Made by a program: the position numbers and the translations under genes
Notes under the pieces: generated by a model
Seen by the model: the letters and a program-made list of their open reading frames with translations, nothing else
Told to the model about the DNA's origin: nothing
Databases searched by the model: none
In this document: positions 11,283 to 22,410 of the stretch, in pieces
Numbering within the stretch: the first letter of the stretch is position 1
Layout: the number at the start of each line of letters is the position of its first letter
Assembly (NCBI GenBank): GCA_002105175.1
Contig: MCGE01000001.1
Span: 3,038,001-3,102,000, forward strand
From: Absidia repens
Lineage: Eukaryota; Mucoromycota; Mucoromycetes; Mucorales; Cunninghamellaceae
Direction: 5' to 3'
DNA: 64,000 nt

Positions 11283-11780
11283 TGTAAAAAGGTTGATAAA
11301 AATAAAATAAAAAAAAAATATCTCCAAATTGGACAAAAAAAAAGTGCCTCCTGTTTTACGGAGTCTGAAATACTCTTGGAATCCCCCCTCTCTCTCTCTA
11401 CCCAGAGACCAATCACCCGAACACCGACCGAGTGCACATCTCAGCACCATATGTGTGCATGCTCGAACCGCATTCATAAATAAAGTGAAGTTCATCAAAT
11501 AATTCAAATAAATTTATTTACAAATTAATATGGAGTAAGGAAAACGAAGATTAAGATAATAGTAGTAAAAAAGCAAAATGATAAATGACTAGAAGGACAA
11601 TTAAAAAATAAGTCTAAAGCGTAAATAGAATAAAGAAATAAGAGTACGAGTAATAATAATGAGAATAGGAAGAGAAAATAAAAAACTAAAGACTGATACT
11701 ACTGCATGTAATTGTTCAATTGGATTTAGGTGTCTTGACCAACAAAGAGATCTTGCTGCTAATACCGATACTGCAATTCG
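11283..11780. other. Intergenic region, 5' of THOC3
   Basis: About 500 bp between the THOC3 start and the stop of the upstream minus-strand gene. It holds A runs, a CTCTCTCTCT tract near 11390, and TAATAA-rich DNA near 11620-11660 that probably contains the 3' end of the YTP1-like transcript. No further exon seen. Confidence 0.45.
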
Positions 11781-12597
11781 CTACCACCGAGCTGACTTTT
11801 TTCTTTGTTCCCGTTTCATAGCCCACGCCTTCAGGATCATCATTGCAGCCACATAAGTCAATGTCAAAGAGGTCAGAGCCACACAAACATTCATCATAAA
11901 CATTGAATCCACCTCCAAACGGCGCATCCAGGTCATGGTGCCAGAATTGGACGCCATAAATAAAATAGCACCTGCAATCAGACAAAAGGCACCCAGCAGT
12001 TCAGTAGGCGGTCGGCTTGGTTTGATGGAGGAAGGTGTGCTGCGGAACATCATAAAATACGTACCAAGTCGACAAAGGGCTGCCAAACCCAAGAGCAAAC
12101 CCCACATATAGTGTACATTACTTGAGTATTTTGTTTCTTGATGATGGTTGCCCATAGATATACCAGTAAGCATGATCGTCAAAGCCGGGAAGGGGTTCAG
12201 AGAATAAGTTTGTCGATGTTCATGGCGAGAAACGTTCAAGGATGTGTTCATAAAAGAGCGTTCTAGTAACCGGCGCAAACTACGGCTTTCCACCAAAAGT
12301 CCAACCAATCCACACCACCACCACATAAAGGCCAGGCTGGCATGTTCAAAGTCCTTGTGGTCCCACGTGTCTTCCTTGCCAAAGTGCTCCATCCAAGTGT
12401 TAGTGATTCCATACGTAAAAATAAGTGAGCATTCAATAAACTCAAAGCTAAATTTGCTGCCACCATCCACACGGTTCCAAGCCCAACCTCTTTCAGCAAA
12501 CGCGCCAAGGTACCGTCCAAAGGTAAGAATGCCATAAAAAAAGAATATCCCACCTTTGATTAAATGAGCGACACAGCCGAAGATGGTCCAAGCTCTA

Positions 12598-12630
<33 letters not shown>

Positions 12631-13776
12631 AAAAAAAATTAAAATAAATCTCTATTCTCCATGCACAGTTTTTTTTTTTTTTTTTTTTTTTTATACCTGC
12701 AAACACCATGATAAACCACGAGACCACTGATTGTTTGAGTGAATATCAAAATGATAAAGACACGACCAAGAATGGAGTGGAAGTAGCGGCAGATGGTTTT
12801 TGTAAATGGATTATAAGCGGTTCGGACAAAGGCAGACTTAATTATTCGAGGAATCCAAGGTAGTACTGCATGAATAGCACGAGTCCAAAGCGATGATCGT
12901 TTTTTGTGTTGGCCATCCATATTCATCATCATCATTTCCATGGGATCGTCATCTTGAAGCAAGTTAACATCAACGCCATCATCATCATCATCATCTTCTT
13001 CTTCCATGGACAGTCGGTTGTCTCGAGTAATAGTCGGGTTGTTACCATCACTATGATCAGTTTCCATCTTTGTTGTTGTAGGAGTATCTTCGTCAGAGTG
13101 ATTACTATTATTGTGGTGCAAGGTTTCCATGGAGCCTTCGCTATGGCTATCACAGTGGCGTTGTGGTTGATGTTGTTGTTGATATGATCGATGGACTCGG
13201 CGAACATTTGCTTCCGTCAAAGATTCATAAACACCGCGTCCTTGCTGTTGTTGTTGTTGCGTTTTCCCGACAGCATTGGCGATTTTTCGAACGACTCCAA
13301 CTGTCATTTGAGCCACCAAGAATAAAAAAATGATCCAGCCCAATTTATGGTGAACATTCCCAGCATATAAGTGAGGGGTGCTGTGCGCGTACAAGTGACC
13401 AAAAAAGTGCCCACCAAGTGCTATCATGAAAGCAACTATTTGTGTAGGCACGTGGAGTGATGATCTAGCAATACCAAACATAACACCTATCCATCCCCGA
13501 CAAATGAACATGTTTAATAAAATTAAGATCATATAGTTGCATATTTTTATTATTATTATTACCCATGGGCATAAGTATCCAGAAAGCCAATATCATGAAG
13601 ACAACGTGAGCGTAAAAGTATCCCTTGTTTTCGGATAAACGAGCGTATGACATGGGTTCTTCTCCAGTTGAATTGAATGCAGGAAGTAGTGGATCCTCTG
13701 TTGGCATGTGGTGGTGCTGTGCTATTACATGCTGAGCGTAAATGAGCAGAAATAGTGTCAATAAGAATTTTGTCAT
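11781..13776 (-). CDS. YTP1-like polytopic membrane protein (DUF2427 + Ytp1 domains)
   Basis: Three exons: 13563..13776, 12697..13486 and 11781..12594, giving 605 aa, all junctions in phase. The N-terminus MTKFLLTLFLL followed by YAQHVIAQ looks like a cleaved signal peptide. Then comes the DUF2427 region with VVFMILAFWILMPMG, VPTQIVAFMIALGGHFFGH and HHKLGWIIFLFLVAQ helices, the last two rich in spaced His as in cytochrome b561-like folds. An acidic, poorly conserved loop (about residues 150-245, with a run of Asp) follows. The Ytp1 part has YGILTFGRYLGAFAERGWAWN and SLAFMWWWCGLVGLLVES. Fungal Ytp1 proteins are membrane proteins likened to electron-transport proteins, with no proven role. The second intron (12595..12696) contains an A28 run and a T23 run. 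It is the 5' neighbour of THOC3 on the same strand. Confidence 0.9.
12601..12692. repeat. Facing poly(A) and poly(T) tracts inside one intron
   Basis: On the plus strand, 28 A residues begin at 12601 and about 23 T residues end near 12692, with only about 40 bp between them. Both lie within the YTP1-like intron, so the pre-mRNA could form a long A:U duplex bringing the splice sites together. Confidence 0.75.
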
Positions 13777-14772
13777 GATAAAAGTATCTAGAAGAAGAAG
13801 AAAACAATTATGTGAAGAAAAAAAAGAAGAAACAAACAAATAAGAATGACAACCCTACGAATTTTAACTTTTTTGGCACAGGAATTTTTTCAATTCTGAA
13901 TGACGGTGTTTTAAATTGCTGCATATCAGCAAGTAGTTTATAAAGAACATCATGCCGTGTTTTTCAAATAAAGACATCCTAGATAGTATTACGCATGACT
14001 TTTTATCTGCATATTATTATTTATTGAATATACACTCAATAGTCAGTCATCACAGAAGTTTGCATAATTGATTGTCTTTTCACTTTTTTATCCCGAGACT
14101 GTAAGATGTGTCACGTTGTCCTTGCTCATGGCGGAACGCAGATAAATATATATTGACTTCTTCTGAGACATTTCCGCCTTGATCAGTTGAACTAAACTGG
14201 ACTTTTTTTATCTCCACCACACAATATGAAAGCTCACATAAATCCATTGATGTATCTATTCCATATCATTCTAAATGGTAAATTTGTAGTACAGAAACAT
14301 ATATTTCATTATCGTCGAGGAATATTTGATAGCATAACGACTATAAATGTCAACTTTTTGATTCAGTTTAAATATCTTCCTTTTGAGACTGTGTCACATT
14401 GGTATTCACATCCCGTCATCCTGTGTTAAAATAGTCCTACACGAAACCTTTCATAGTGGAAGATTGGGCTATGGTGATCTGGGCCAAATACAATAAAACG
14501 CCTTCCCTTTCCCTCCCCCCCCCCAACAAAAACTATAGACAATTATTTCCCCTTAATAGTTACCCCGCCTACGCACATATCCATGAAAGTCAGCATCTCC
14601 ACTATCCAACACATTCACATATATAAAAAAAGACCACTGCAACTACGCGACAATAAAAAAAAAAAGAGGACCATTTTTTATTTTTCAATCATCGACAATA
14701 AATTACACACATACATATACATATATTATACTATGCTAAGCCAATATCAATTAAAATAACCAAATTCTATAG
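13777..14772. other. Intergenic region between YTP1-like and PEX10 genes
   Basis: About 1 kb upstream of the YTP1-like gene and downstream of PEX10. It is AT-rich with a C10 run near 14515. A 67-codon open frame on the plus strand at 14226-14429 has no domain and no splice partner, and I treat it as chance. The part next to 14773 probably holds the PEX10 3' UTR. Confidence 0.45.
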
Positions 14773-16426
14773 CTAAAAGTTGTTTAAGGGAATCAAATGG
14801 GAAGTATTCACATGGCTACGACAAAGCGGGCATTCAGGCTAAGTGAGATTAATAAAAAGAAACAGTGAGACCTAACTGTCTTGTCTACTTTTTCAATTTT
14901 TCTTTCCTACCTTGTTTTGGCACCATTCAACAATACAACTCCAACAGAATAAGTGGCCACATGGGGTAGTCGTTGTGGTCTTTCTTGGTTCCAAACACAG
15001 GGCACATTTCAGCATTTGCATGGCTTCATAAGACAATTCTTGTGGCTGTTGCTGTGTCGCTGAGTCGTCGTCTTTGTTGTCATCATTGAAGGCATCCATA
15101 AAATCAAAATCGTCCTCTGCGGGTTCCGTTTGTTGTGTGTTTTCCGCTGTTGTTGCTGCGGTCTTTTCCTCATGCTCTGATTTCAATTGGTTCTTATCAG
15201 CAACATCCACTTCGTCCACCGTCGTAGTAGTAGCAGTAATTTCTGCTGCTGCTGCTGCTGCTGCTGTTGCTGCTTCTTCTTGATGTTGTACCCATCGCTT
15301 TCGTAATTCCAGACCAGCTTGAATCATCAACTGAACGACAATCAACACACCAAGTACTTCATATCCCGCGCGTTGTTCATTTGGTCCAAGTTGTCTTGTA
15401 AATAACTATTCCACAAGGAAGAAAAAACGGCAGTTAATTATCCATGATACCCTCCTCGGTGCAATTCACCCTTTGCTTACATAGCGGATCCCAGTCAATC
15501 TTTTAGAAAAGTTGTAGTAAGCGCCAAAAAAGTAAAAGACAGCCAAATGGACTGGCCGGATATTCTTCAACACAAATTCTTGTATTGGTGGTAATGTGTT
15601 CTGTACAAAGTGTTGTAACCTGTCCTTCAAAGTTGGATGCGTCCCCTCTAATTCTACAGTTTCTTGTAGTTGTTGCTGTTGTTGCTGTAGCCGGCCACGT
15701 AAGGTGCGCTGCTGCTGTCCTTGTTTCTTGATTTCTGTAACCCCCCTCGTATAGACATATGGCAAAAGTGTCTGCACAAAGACAAGTATTGCTCGACGCT
15801 ATTCAAATATAAGATAAAAAGAAGAATAAGAATGAGCACATACCATATGAGTTTCGTGCAAGTCAATCAAGTTGTTGGCTTACAAGGAATCCAGGATATG
15901 TTTCAGCATACTGATTGATTTGTACGAGATCACAATATTCTTCACCCAAAGTTTGTGTTCCTATTCAATATAATAAAAATTATAAGTACATAACAGACTT
16001 TGTATCCTTTCAAATCTCTCTCCTTCGTTTACCCAGTAACGTAGTCAAGCCATAGTAACAAAAGTCGGAAAAGACATTGATTTCCTTTTGCCAGTGATGT
16101 TGTCGTCGAGCGCCTGTAGCAACAATAAAAATTCATTATAGTGTTCTTCTTCCCCTTCTACCGATCATTGTACTTTTTTTTCCGTACCTAAAAACTGTTG
16201 ACATACACGAGATATTTGTTCCTGTAAAATGGATTGATAATAAACATCTTTTTGGTTGGCACGAACTAGAGGAAGAAGAAGAAATCATGTGCATATGAGT
16301 GATCGATTCTTTTTGTTTAATATAATCTGCCATACTTATATCAGGCTGCGCGCCAAAAGGTAAAGAAAGTGGTAAACTGGGCGTAGGTGGCGATTTCTCG
16401 GGCTGGTTTGAAGTGGTTGTAGACAT
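14773..16426 (-). CDS. PEX10: Peroxisome biogenesis RING E3 ligase, peroxin 10
   Basis: Seven exons: 16336..16426, 16188..16265, 16033..16113, 15884..15960, 15481..15798, 14911..15405 and 14773..14838, giving 401 aa. The N-terminal half matches the Pex2/Pex10/Pex12 membrane domain: [36 protein letters not shown], then [20 protein letters not shown]. The C-terminus is a C3HC4 [25 protein letters not shown] and CPLCRSH, split by the last intron so that the final Cys pair sits on a 21-codon exon. Pex10 is part of the peroxisomal membrane retrotranslocation ligase that ubiquitinates the import receptor Pex5. Between the membrane domain and the RING lies an unusual Ala-run plus Glu/Asp/Gln-rich insert of about 80 residues, and a Gln-rich loop precedes the last membrane helices. 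Confidence 0.95.
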
Positions 16427-17280
16427 GATGAGTCATATAAAAAAGGAAAAGAAAAAAAAATATTATTGAAAGGGAGAGCAAGTGGGAAGTGGGGTAAGCG
16501 GAATTTCAAAATTAATGCGTTTGAGCTGACACACATTTTTTTTGTCCAAATACAGTTTCTACGCCCAAGAATGCTAATCATCTCTCTAAGCTACAAAATC
16601 GCCCGCACGCTATCGATAGCCGGAAAACCATTTGGCTGATTCTGACCACTACTTCTCTTTTACTACATGCAATAAAAACCTTCATCGTCCAAAAAAAAAA
16701 AAGTGGGGGTAGTCACTTGATTTACAACGACATGGGATCCTAAAATCAAAGTCAGATTCCATGAAGTCAGGTCATTCATTATTTCATTTCTATTTCAATA
16801 GTTTATTCAATAATAATAATTCGAGTCAAAAAAAAAAAAAAAAAAAAAAAAAATGAGGATTACACATATAAAATAATGCTATGTAATAAAACTATCAAAG
16901 AAAGTTGATAGGGTAATGCGGTGATGATGAGACTACAAATAAAACAAATAACGAGGGTATGGCTACTAATACTATCCAACTATCCAACTATATTTGCCTA
17001 TTTGCTGAAGCAGTTTGGCTATTCAATTATATAGAAGTTCGTTAGTCATGAAAAATATACATGAATATCTTTGTTTTTTTTTTTTTTTGTTACTGTTTTG
17101 TCTTACCCTTTTCGTTGATAGCTTTAATCCAACCTAAGGGAGGATGGAGGATAATTTATCATCTTGAGGTATATATCGGGTGATAAAATATGTATAATGC
17201 CATCCTTACCACTCTTCTTTTTTTCCTTGATATCATCGTTCTCGAAAAAAAAAAAAAGGAGAAGAGAGGGTCATTAGAAT
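16427..17280. other. Intergenic region 5' of PEX10
   Basis: Includes the PEX10 promoter side, a long A run at about 16830-16852 and a T run near 17075. The part next to 17281 probably holds the 3' UTR of the following minus-strand gene. No coding exon seen. Confidence 0.45.
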
Positions 17281-18117
17281 TCATCGTCGCTTCCAATGCA
17301 GCCAAGCTAATCCAATTGTGCCACCAAGGATCCACAATGCGGATGCGGGGTACTTCCCAATCCAAGCATGTTTCCAGCATGTCCACTGAAATACCTACGA
17401 TGATAATAAGAATAAAAAAAATACAAACGAAAATAAACCAGTGGATAAAATATAGCGATGATAATAATGATAAACTTACCGGTACCCATACATGCGTCGG
17501 AGCATCTGGATCAACTGCATACAGCCGTTCGGTAGGCATAGGTTTCAATTCAATGCAAGAAAAGACTTGATAGATAAAGCTGAGTGCCAAAACCAATAAT
17601 GCTTTCCTTAGGATAAGGTAGAAGCTATCTAAACGGAATAATGAAGAAGAAAGAACGGCCCCCGCCAGAAAAAAAAGGTCATTCATCTTCCACTTCATTA
17701 AATTGTATGATATAAATATATATAGATAGTCATTTTACCTAACCAAGACAAAAAGAGGTGCTGGGTTGTCACTGTTACTGTCGTTTTCAATAGAGGAGCA
17801 TCATAGTCAGCTGTGTTGTGTGGCATAGGTGTTCGACTAAATATTCGTTGGTGTCGTTGTCGTTGTCTTATTGAAGTATCGCTATTGCTGTCTTCAACCA
17901 AAGTCTTTGATACTGCTGAATGTATGGAAGAGAAAGATGAGCTAGAAGAATCGTCGGATAATTGAATATTGATAGAATCAAATGGGTTATAGGGTTCAGT
18001 TGTATCCACTATAAAAGCGTTTTGTCGTCCTAGTCGTTGACTCATGGCCCAAGATGTTTGCCGATCAGTGTCATGCTCAAGCGGTGATGAAAAAGGATGG
18101 TTCGTCCAAGAAGTCAT
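17281..18117 (-). CDS. Unknown small membrane protein with two C-terminal helices
   Basis: Three exons: 17739..18117, 17480..17628 and 17281..17394, giving 213 aa with phases 1 and 0. The start MTSWTNHPF is the first in-frame ATG after stops. Residues 1-120 are Ser/Thr/Arg-rich and probably disordered. A hydrophobic span (LILRKALLVLALSFIYQVF) follows, then a polar stretch with PDAPTHVWVPVFQW, and a second hydrophobic span (ALWILGGTIGLAW) ending in a basic LHWKRR tail. The arrangement suggests an ER or Golgi protein with two membrane passes. The W-V-P block between the helices recalled INSIG proteins, but the protein lacks the later INSIG helices, so I do not assign it. Confidence 0.7.
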
Positions 18118-19487
18118 ATGATGCTGGTATTTAATAATAAGTGATAATGATATTAATAAATGATAATGATAATGATAATAATAATATATATAATATATAA
18201 TAATATATATAATAATAATAGTAAGTAAAGGGAAAATATATCGAATGGTATGTAAAGAAGAGAGAGAAAAAAAGATAACAATAACGCCGAAAGAGAAGGA
18301 AAAAAATGCCAACAAAAAACTTTTTTTTGGTGAGAAAATAAAGGGGGAGACAGGCCAAGAAAGAAAACGTCAGTGATTGGCTAAAAACCAAAAGGATAAA
18401 CCGTGCGTTCTATGCCTACAGGAAAATTGAATTGAACAATGATACTGTAGTAATCGCTAGACTGAACCCTACTTTAAACTTTACTGTACACAAATTTGAA
18501 CGAAAAAAAGTATATACTTGCATACTCAGCGCTGGTAAAAAATGTCGCCGTATGTCCATGCTGTCCAATTCGACGCCGTTCCATTTTTACCAAAAATAGA
18601 AGTTCAGCCAAGTTGAGTAACAAAAAAACAAAAAAAAAAAAGCTATCAATAAAATCAGGGTCAATGCAAACCATAAAGCTGCTTGACATAAATATCCAAG
18701 AGCTCCTGGAAATATATCAATGATAGTGTGGCCAACACTTGATTATTTTTTGTAATGATACTGTACCAATGGATGTCATTGATTGTTAAACGGACAGCAC
18801 CTATGATACATATGCAATACTATTATATTTACACCATGGCAGACTCCCCCCCAGCAGTGCAGTACTGTATTGTAACAGTCTTGCTTTAATCTCAACATCT
18901 AGATACTGTACTGTACAGTGTATACTGTAGATGGTGCCCATCATGACACTGACTGACTGTTACAATAATGATGGATAGTGTCGGCACCACGATAAATCAT
19001 TCCAATAAACAATCTTCGCCATATCATAACACTAGGTCAAAACAAAATGATAACCTCCTGCCTAGACCTCACATCCTCTGTCACGAAATATATGCAACTA
19101 TCATAGCTTACTACTTATAGATCAGGACAAATGAATATTCTAGACCATGCACATATACACTTTCTTGATTTTACTAGTAATTGATCCCGTTTCTCTCCTT
19201 CATGCCTGATATTTTTATTTAACCCAAGCTCCTCTATATGTCATTTTGATATCATAGACCCCCATCCATCCTTAATTTTCAAATCAAAGCCAGCTGGAAA
19301 AAAAACAATCATCATAGAATAGTATTGTATTGCTTCATTTATTATCACACCTATATCAAATAAACTATGCGCTGATATTAACCATCTAAATTATATAAAT
19401 ATGATATACTATCACTAAACTAAGCCAGACTAATCCAAAGAGTGAATCCATATAAATCAATTGAAAGTAATGATGCGTGAAATCATT
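18118..19487. other. Intergenic region with a cluster of TACTGTA motifs
   Basis: About 1.37 kb between two minus-strand genes. It starts with a CT/AT-rich leader for the gene at 17281-18117. From 18440 to 18960 the motif TACTGTA or ACTGTAC recurs at about 18443, 18483, 18764, 18868, 18904-18919 and 18924. The densest part reads ATACTGTACTGTACAGTG. A perfect 26-bp palindrome built from the same decamer occurs at 36318-36343. No exon is visible in the rest. Confidence 0.5.
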
Positions 19488-19872
19488 CTAGGGTGTGTCC
19501 ACTTCTTCGAGTCTTGTTGTCAATGAATTGATTTCCAGCTGAATGGTGCGGTCTTGATCCACGTATTGCTGGTAGTCTTGCTTGATTTGATTGAGCCGAG
19601 TCATATAAGTGAGTGCCTGAGGGGTATGAATAACTTGTCCATCGTCTGCTAGGAGCCACGCCCCCCATCGACTGGCCATCGTGTCAAGAGAATCCATATA
19701 AAGTTGCTTGACGGCATTTAAAGTGTCCAGCAACGCATGTCGCATTTCCAAATCTCGATATCTACCATTTAAAAAATATTCATTAAGTATTTTATTGTTG
19801 ATCTTTGACCCTCCCCTCCTTCTCTTCTACCCCTGTCTGATTCCCTCCTCCTCCTCCCCTTTTTTTTTATCA

Positions 19873-19912
<40 letters not shown>

Positions 19913-20486
19913 CACACATCCTTAATATCATTTACCTGTGACTATATCGATAGTCGTTGCCCGTACTGCTGGTATGAATGTGTTGTAGATTTATGAGTTG
20001 TTGTTGTGCTTGGTTTGATCTGTAGGTTGCCATTTCCAGTTGTTTTTCATGCTGTTGAACGGTTTCTTGCCACTGTTGATATTCGTCAAGGATCAAAGTG
20101 CAGTGTTGTTTTCGAGCTTGCAGGTCCACCTTTGTTGGCGGTGTAAATGGGCGTGACGAGTCAGGTGATGAGCTACCAGTATACGTTGCTTCTGAGAGTT
20201 GGTTTAGTTTTCGTTGAAGTTTCCCATTCGCTCTGTCTCTTGCAGTTGCCAGTATCAGTGAGTGTTGGTTATCCGATTGTTGTTGTTCAAGCAAAATACG
20301 AGTCGATCGAATTTGCTGATTTAATGTTGTATATCTTTTGTAGAGTGAAGCAAGCGTATCATGAGCTCGTAATGGCGATGGTATTGGTGCAGATACTAAT
20401 CGTGGCTGTAGCGGTGCTCTCGTTTGACTATGTATGGTGCTCAATTGAGGAATTTCAAATCTAGAAGACTCGTATTCAAGTGTCAT
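19488..20486 (-). CDS. Unknown coiled-coil protein
   Basis: Two exons: 19936..20486 and 19488..19761, giving 274 aa, joined in phase 2 through an intron that contains a nearly uninterrupted A run of about 40 bp on the plus strand. The start MTLEYESSRFEIP follows a leader rich in A and T. Residues 55-110 and 135-270 are rich in Gln, Leu, Arg and Glu in heptad-like spacing, indicating coiled coil. The final exon reads DLEMRHALLDTLNAVKQLYM and ends with a helical stretch and TRLEEVDTP. No catalytic motif or membrane span is seen. I do not recognise the family; a structural or tethering role is possible but unproven. It is divergent from the PNUTS-like gene with 244 bp between the starts. Confidence 0.75.
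19868..19911. repeat. Poly(A) tract of about 40 bp in an intron
   Basis: A long A run on the plus strand lies inside the single intron of the coiled-coil gene. On the coding strand it is a T run, i.e. an extended polypyrimidine tract. Confidence 0.8.
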
Positions 20487-20730
20487 GTTTAATGGTAGAT
20501 TTGAAAAAAAAGGAGAGAGAGAGAAAAGATAGAACAAAAAATAAAAAATAAAAAATTGGCATAACTTTGAGGTACAGAGCTGCATGCGTGCACTCTTGTA
20601 CTCTTCTCGGGTGTCTAGTCACCCTGATGGTCGGAATTTAAATGTGGTTCTATAAATGGGGACGAGATTTTTTGTATTTTCATATCTCTTTGATTTTTCT
20701 TCCAACAACAACAACAAAAAGAAAAAAAAA
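20487..20730. promoter_or_regulatory. Short divergent promoter
   Basis: Only 244 bp separate the ATG of the minus-strand coiled-coil gene and the ATG of the plus-strand PNUTS-like gene, so the two probably share control elements. A TCTATAAATG stretch near 20650 could be a TATA element for the plus gene. No other site is recognised. Confidence 0.45.
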
Positions 20731-22038
20731 ATGGTAAAATATAACTCAAGTAATTTTGGCCGACACGACTTATGGAACGTGTCTATGCAATCTGGAATTA
20801 AACCCAATATTCACGAATTGGCAACTATGGCAGCAAGACAGCTAAGGGCTAATCTCGAGACAAAATGGGACCCTAGCAACCTGACAACTATATTGAATGC
20901 CCTCATGGCGCATTATATTCCTATAGACGTAATATTGCAGTATAATTTGGGTCGACTTGTCAAAATGGTTAGAAATAGGGCAACACGAAATCGTAAGTGG
21001 ATCAAATCGAATATATTAATTACATGACTGATAACAGTACTTATAATTACTTTTGTAAAATATGTAGTGAACAAATCAGTAGCAGACTCATCAAAACAAG
21101 TGATGGACAAATGGCGGAGGCTTTTAACCGAAGGTAAGACATACAGTGTGGGTAAGACAATATGTGTGACCTGACAGTACAGCACAGTAGTATGTCAAAT
21201 TTACATCATCACCATCCCTTTTTGTATTCACCACCAAACTTTGATTTTTTATGTTTCAGGTTACCCTACTGCGAAAAAACAACAGCAATCAACAGCTTCA
21301 CTTCGACTCAACATTGAAAAGGATGCACCAACGACTGCCACTAGACCAAAAACTGCTGGCAACAAAATTGCTTTTGAATTATCCAACGCCTCGTCATTTT
21401 TCTCACGAACAACTTCTACCAGGTCTTTGTTTACTGTTCCTCAACAACAACATCAACAACAGCACGCGGATATGGACACGTTACTGGACCACCTTCAACA
21501 AAACAATACAGCATCTATCAAAAAAACAACATCTAAACGTCTATCAACAACAGCAACAACGAAGTTAAGTAAATCTAGGTCCACTCAACGTGTCAGATTT
21601 AAACCAGATCATCAGTTAGCCTCTGCCCAGAAACGCCATGTTGAAAAAGTAAGTGTGGTGTTGGTCGGGTTTTTAACCTTGGTGCATGAACTTTTTTGAG
21701 TTTGGATTTGTGAACTAACAACAGCTTGCCTTTTCTTGACATTTGTTTGTATTTATTTATTTTAGGTTCCGAACAAACAACCACTTGTCCGATATGACTC
21801 TTGGTATCCTCCTCATCGCATCCAAATTCCTGATTCATGCCGACGACCTTGGCAAGATAAAATGAACAGCAACACCGCAGCCACTACTGATAAAATCGTC
21901 ACACCAACCTTGACCATTCCCTCCAAATCTGATGTATCTAACAACAACACCAAAATTATTCCATTGTTTGAAATCGACACTGTAACAGAATCTTTCATCT
22001 CTGGTGTGGTGAAGCCATCATCTTCCTACATACGGTAA
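20731..22038 (+). CDS. PNUTS-like PP1 regulatory protein with TFIIS N-terminal (TND) domain
   Basis: Four exons: 20731..20992, 21068..21133, 21260..21648 and 21766..22038 (329 aa). Residues about 25-110 read as a TFIIS N-terminal/LW-type helical bundle: NLTTILNALMAHYIPIDVIL, LGRLVKMVRNRATRN, then SSKQVMDKWRRLL. A Ser/Thr/Lys-rich linker leads to RVRFKPD at residues 220-226, an RVxF-type PP1-docking motif. Proteins combining a TND with a PP1 motif are PNUTS/PPP1R10-like and direct PP1 to RNA polymerase II or chromatin. Oddity: after the TAA at 22036 the same frame stays open to 22212 through a Ser-rich stretch ending FDQWPVLPPFHETTLLL. A 45-nt intron (22035..22079, GTAACA to CTAG) would remove the stop and keep frame. 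The true C-terminus is therefore uncertain. TND call good; PNUTS orthology tentative. Confidence 0.75.
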
Positions 22039-22410
22039 CAGCAACAGCAATACAACAATGGCAACTGCCCCAGCACTAGCATCAGTACCAACAGTAGTAG
22101 TATTGGTAGTAGCAGTTATACCCCTTCCCGACTTGCACAAACACAATTTGACCAGTGGCCGGTACTCCCCCCTTTCCATGAAACCACCTTATTATTGTGC
22201 TTTGGTAGTTAGTTTTTACATTGTTTATTTTATTACTTGGCTCAGTTAAATAAACAGAGAAAAAAAAATTGTTTTATGTGTTATTTCACAATGTATGCTT
22301 TTGTCCATGGTTTTAAAAAAAAATTCCTCACATCATCCATTTTTTTTTTATTCACCGAAATCTGCTTTTTTTTTTTTTTTTTTCCCTCCTCTTTCATTTT
22401 TAAAATAGCT

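Noticed and set aside
17281..18117. INSIG-family protein
   Set aside because: Only a short W-x-P stretch between two helices is reminiscent; the remaining INSIG helices are absent, so the gene is left as unknown.
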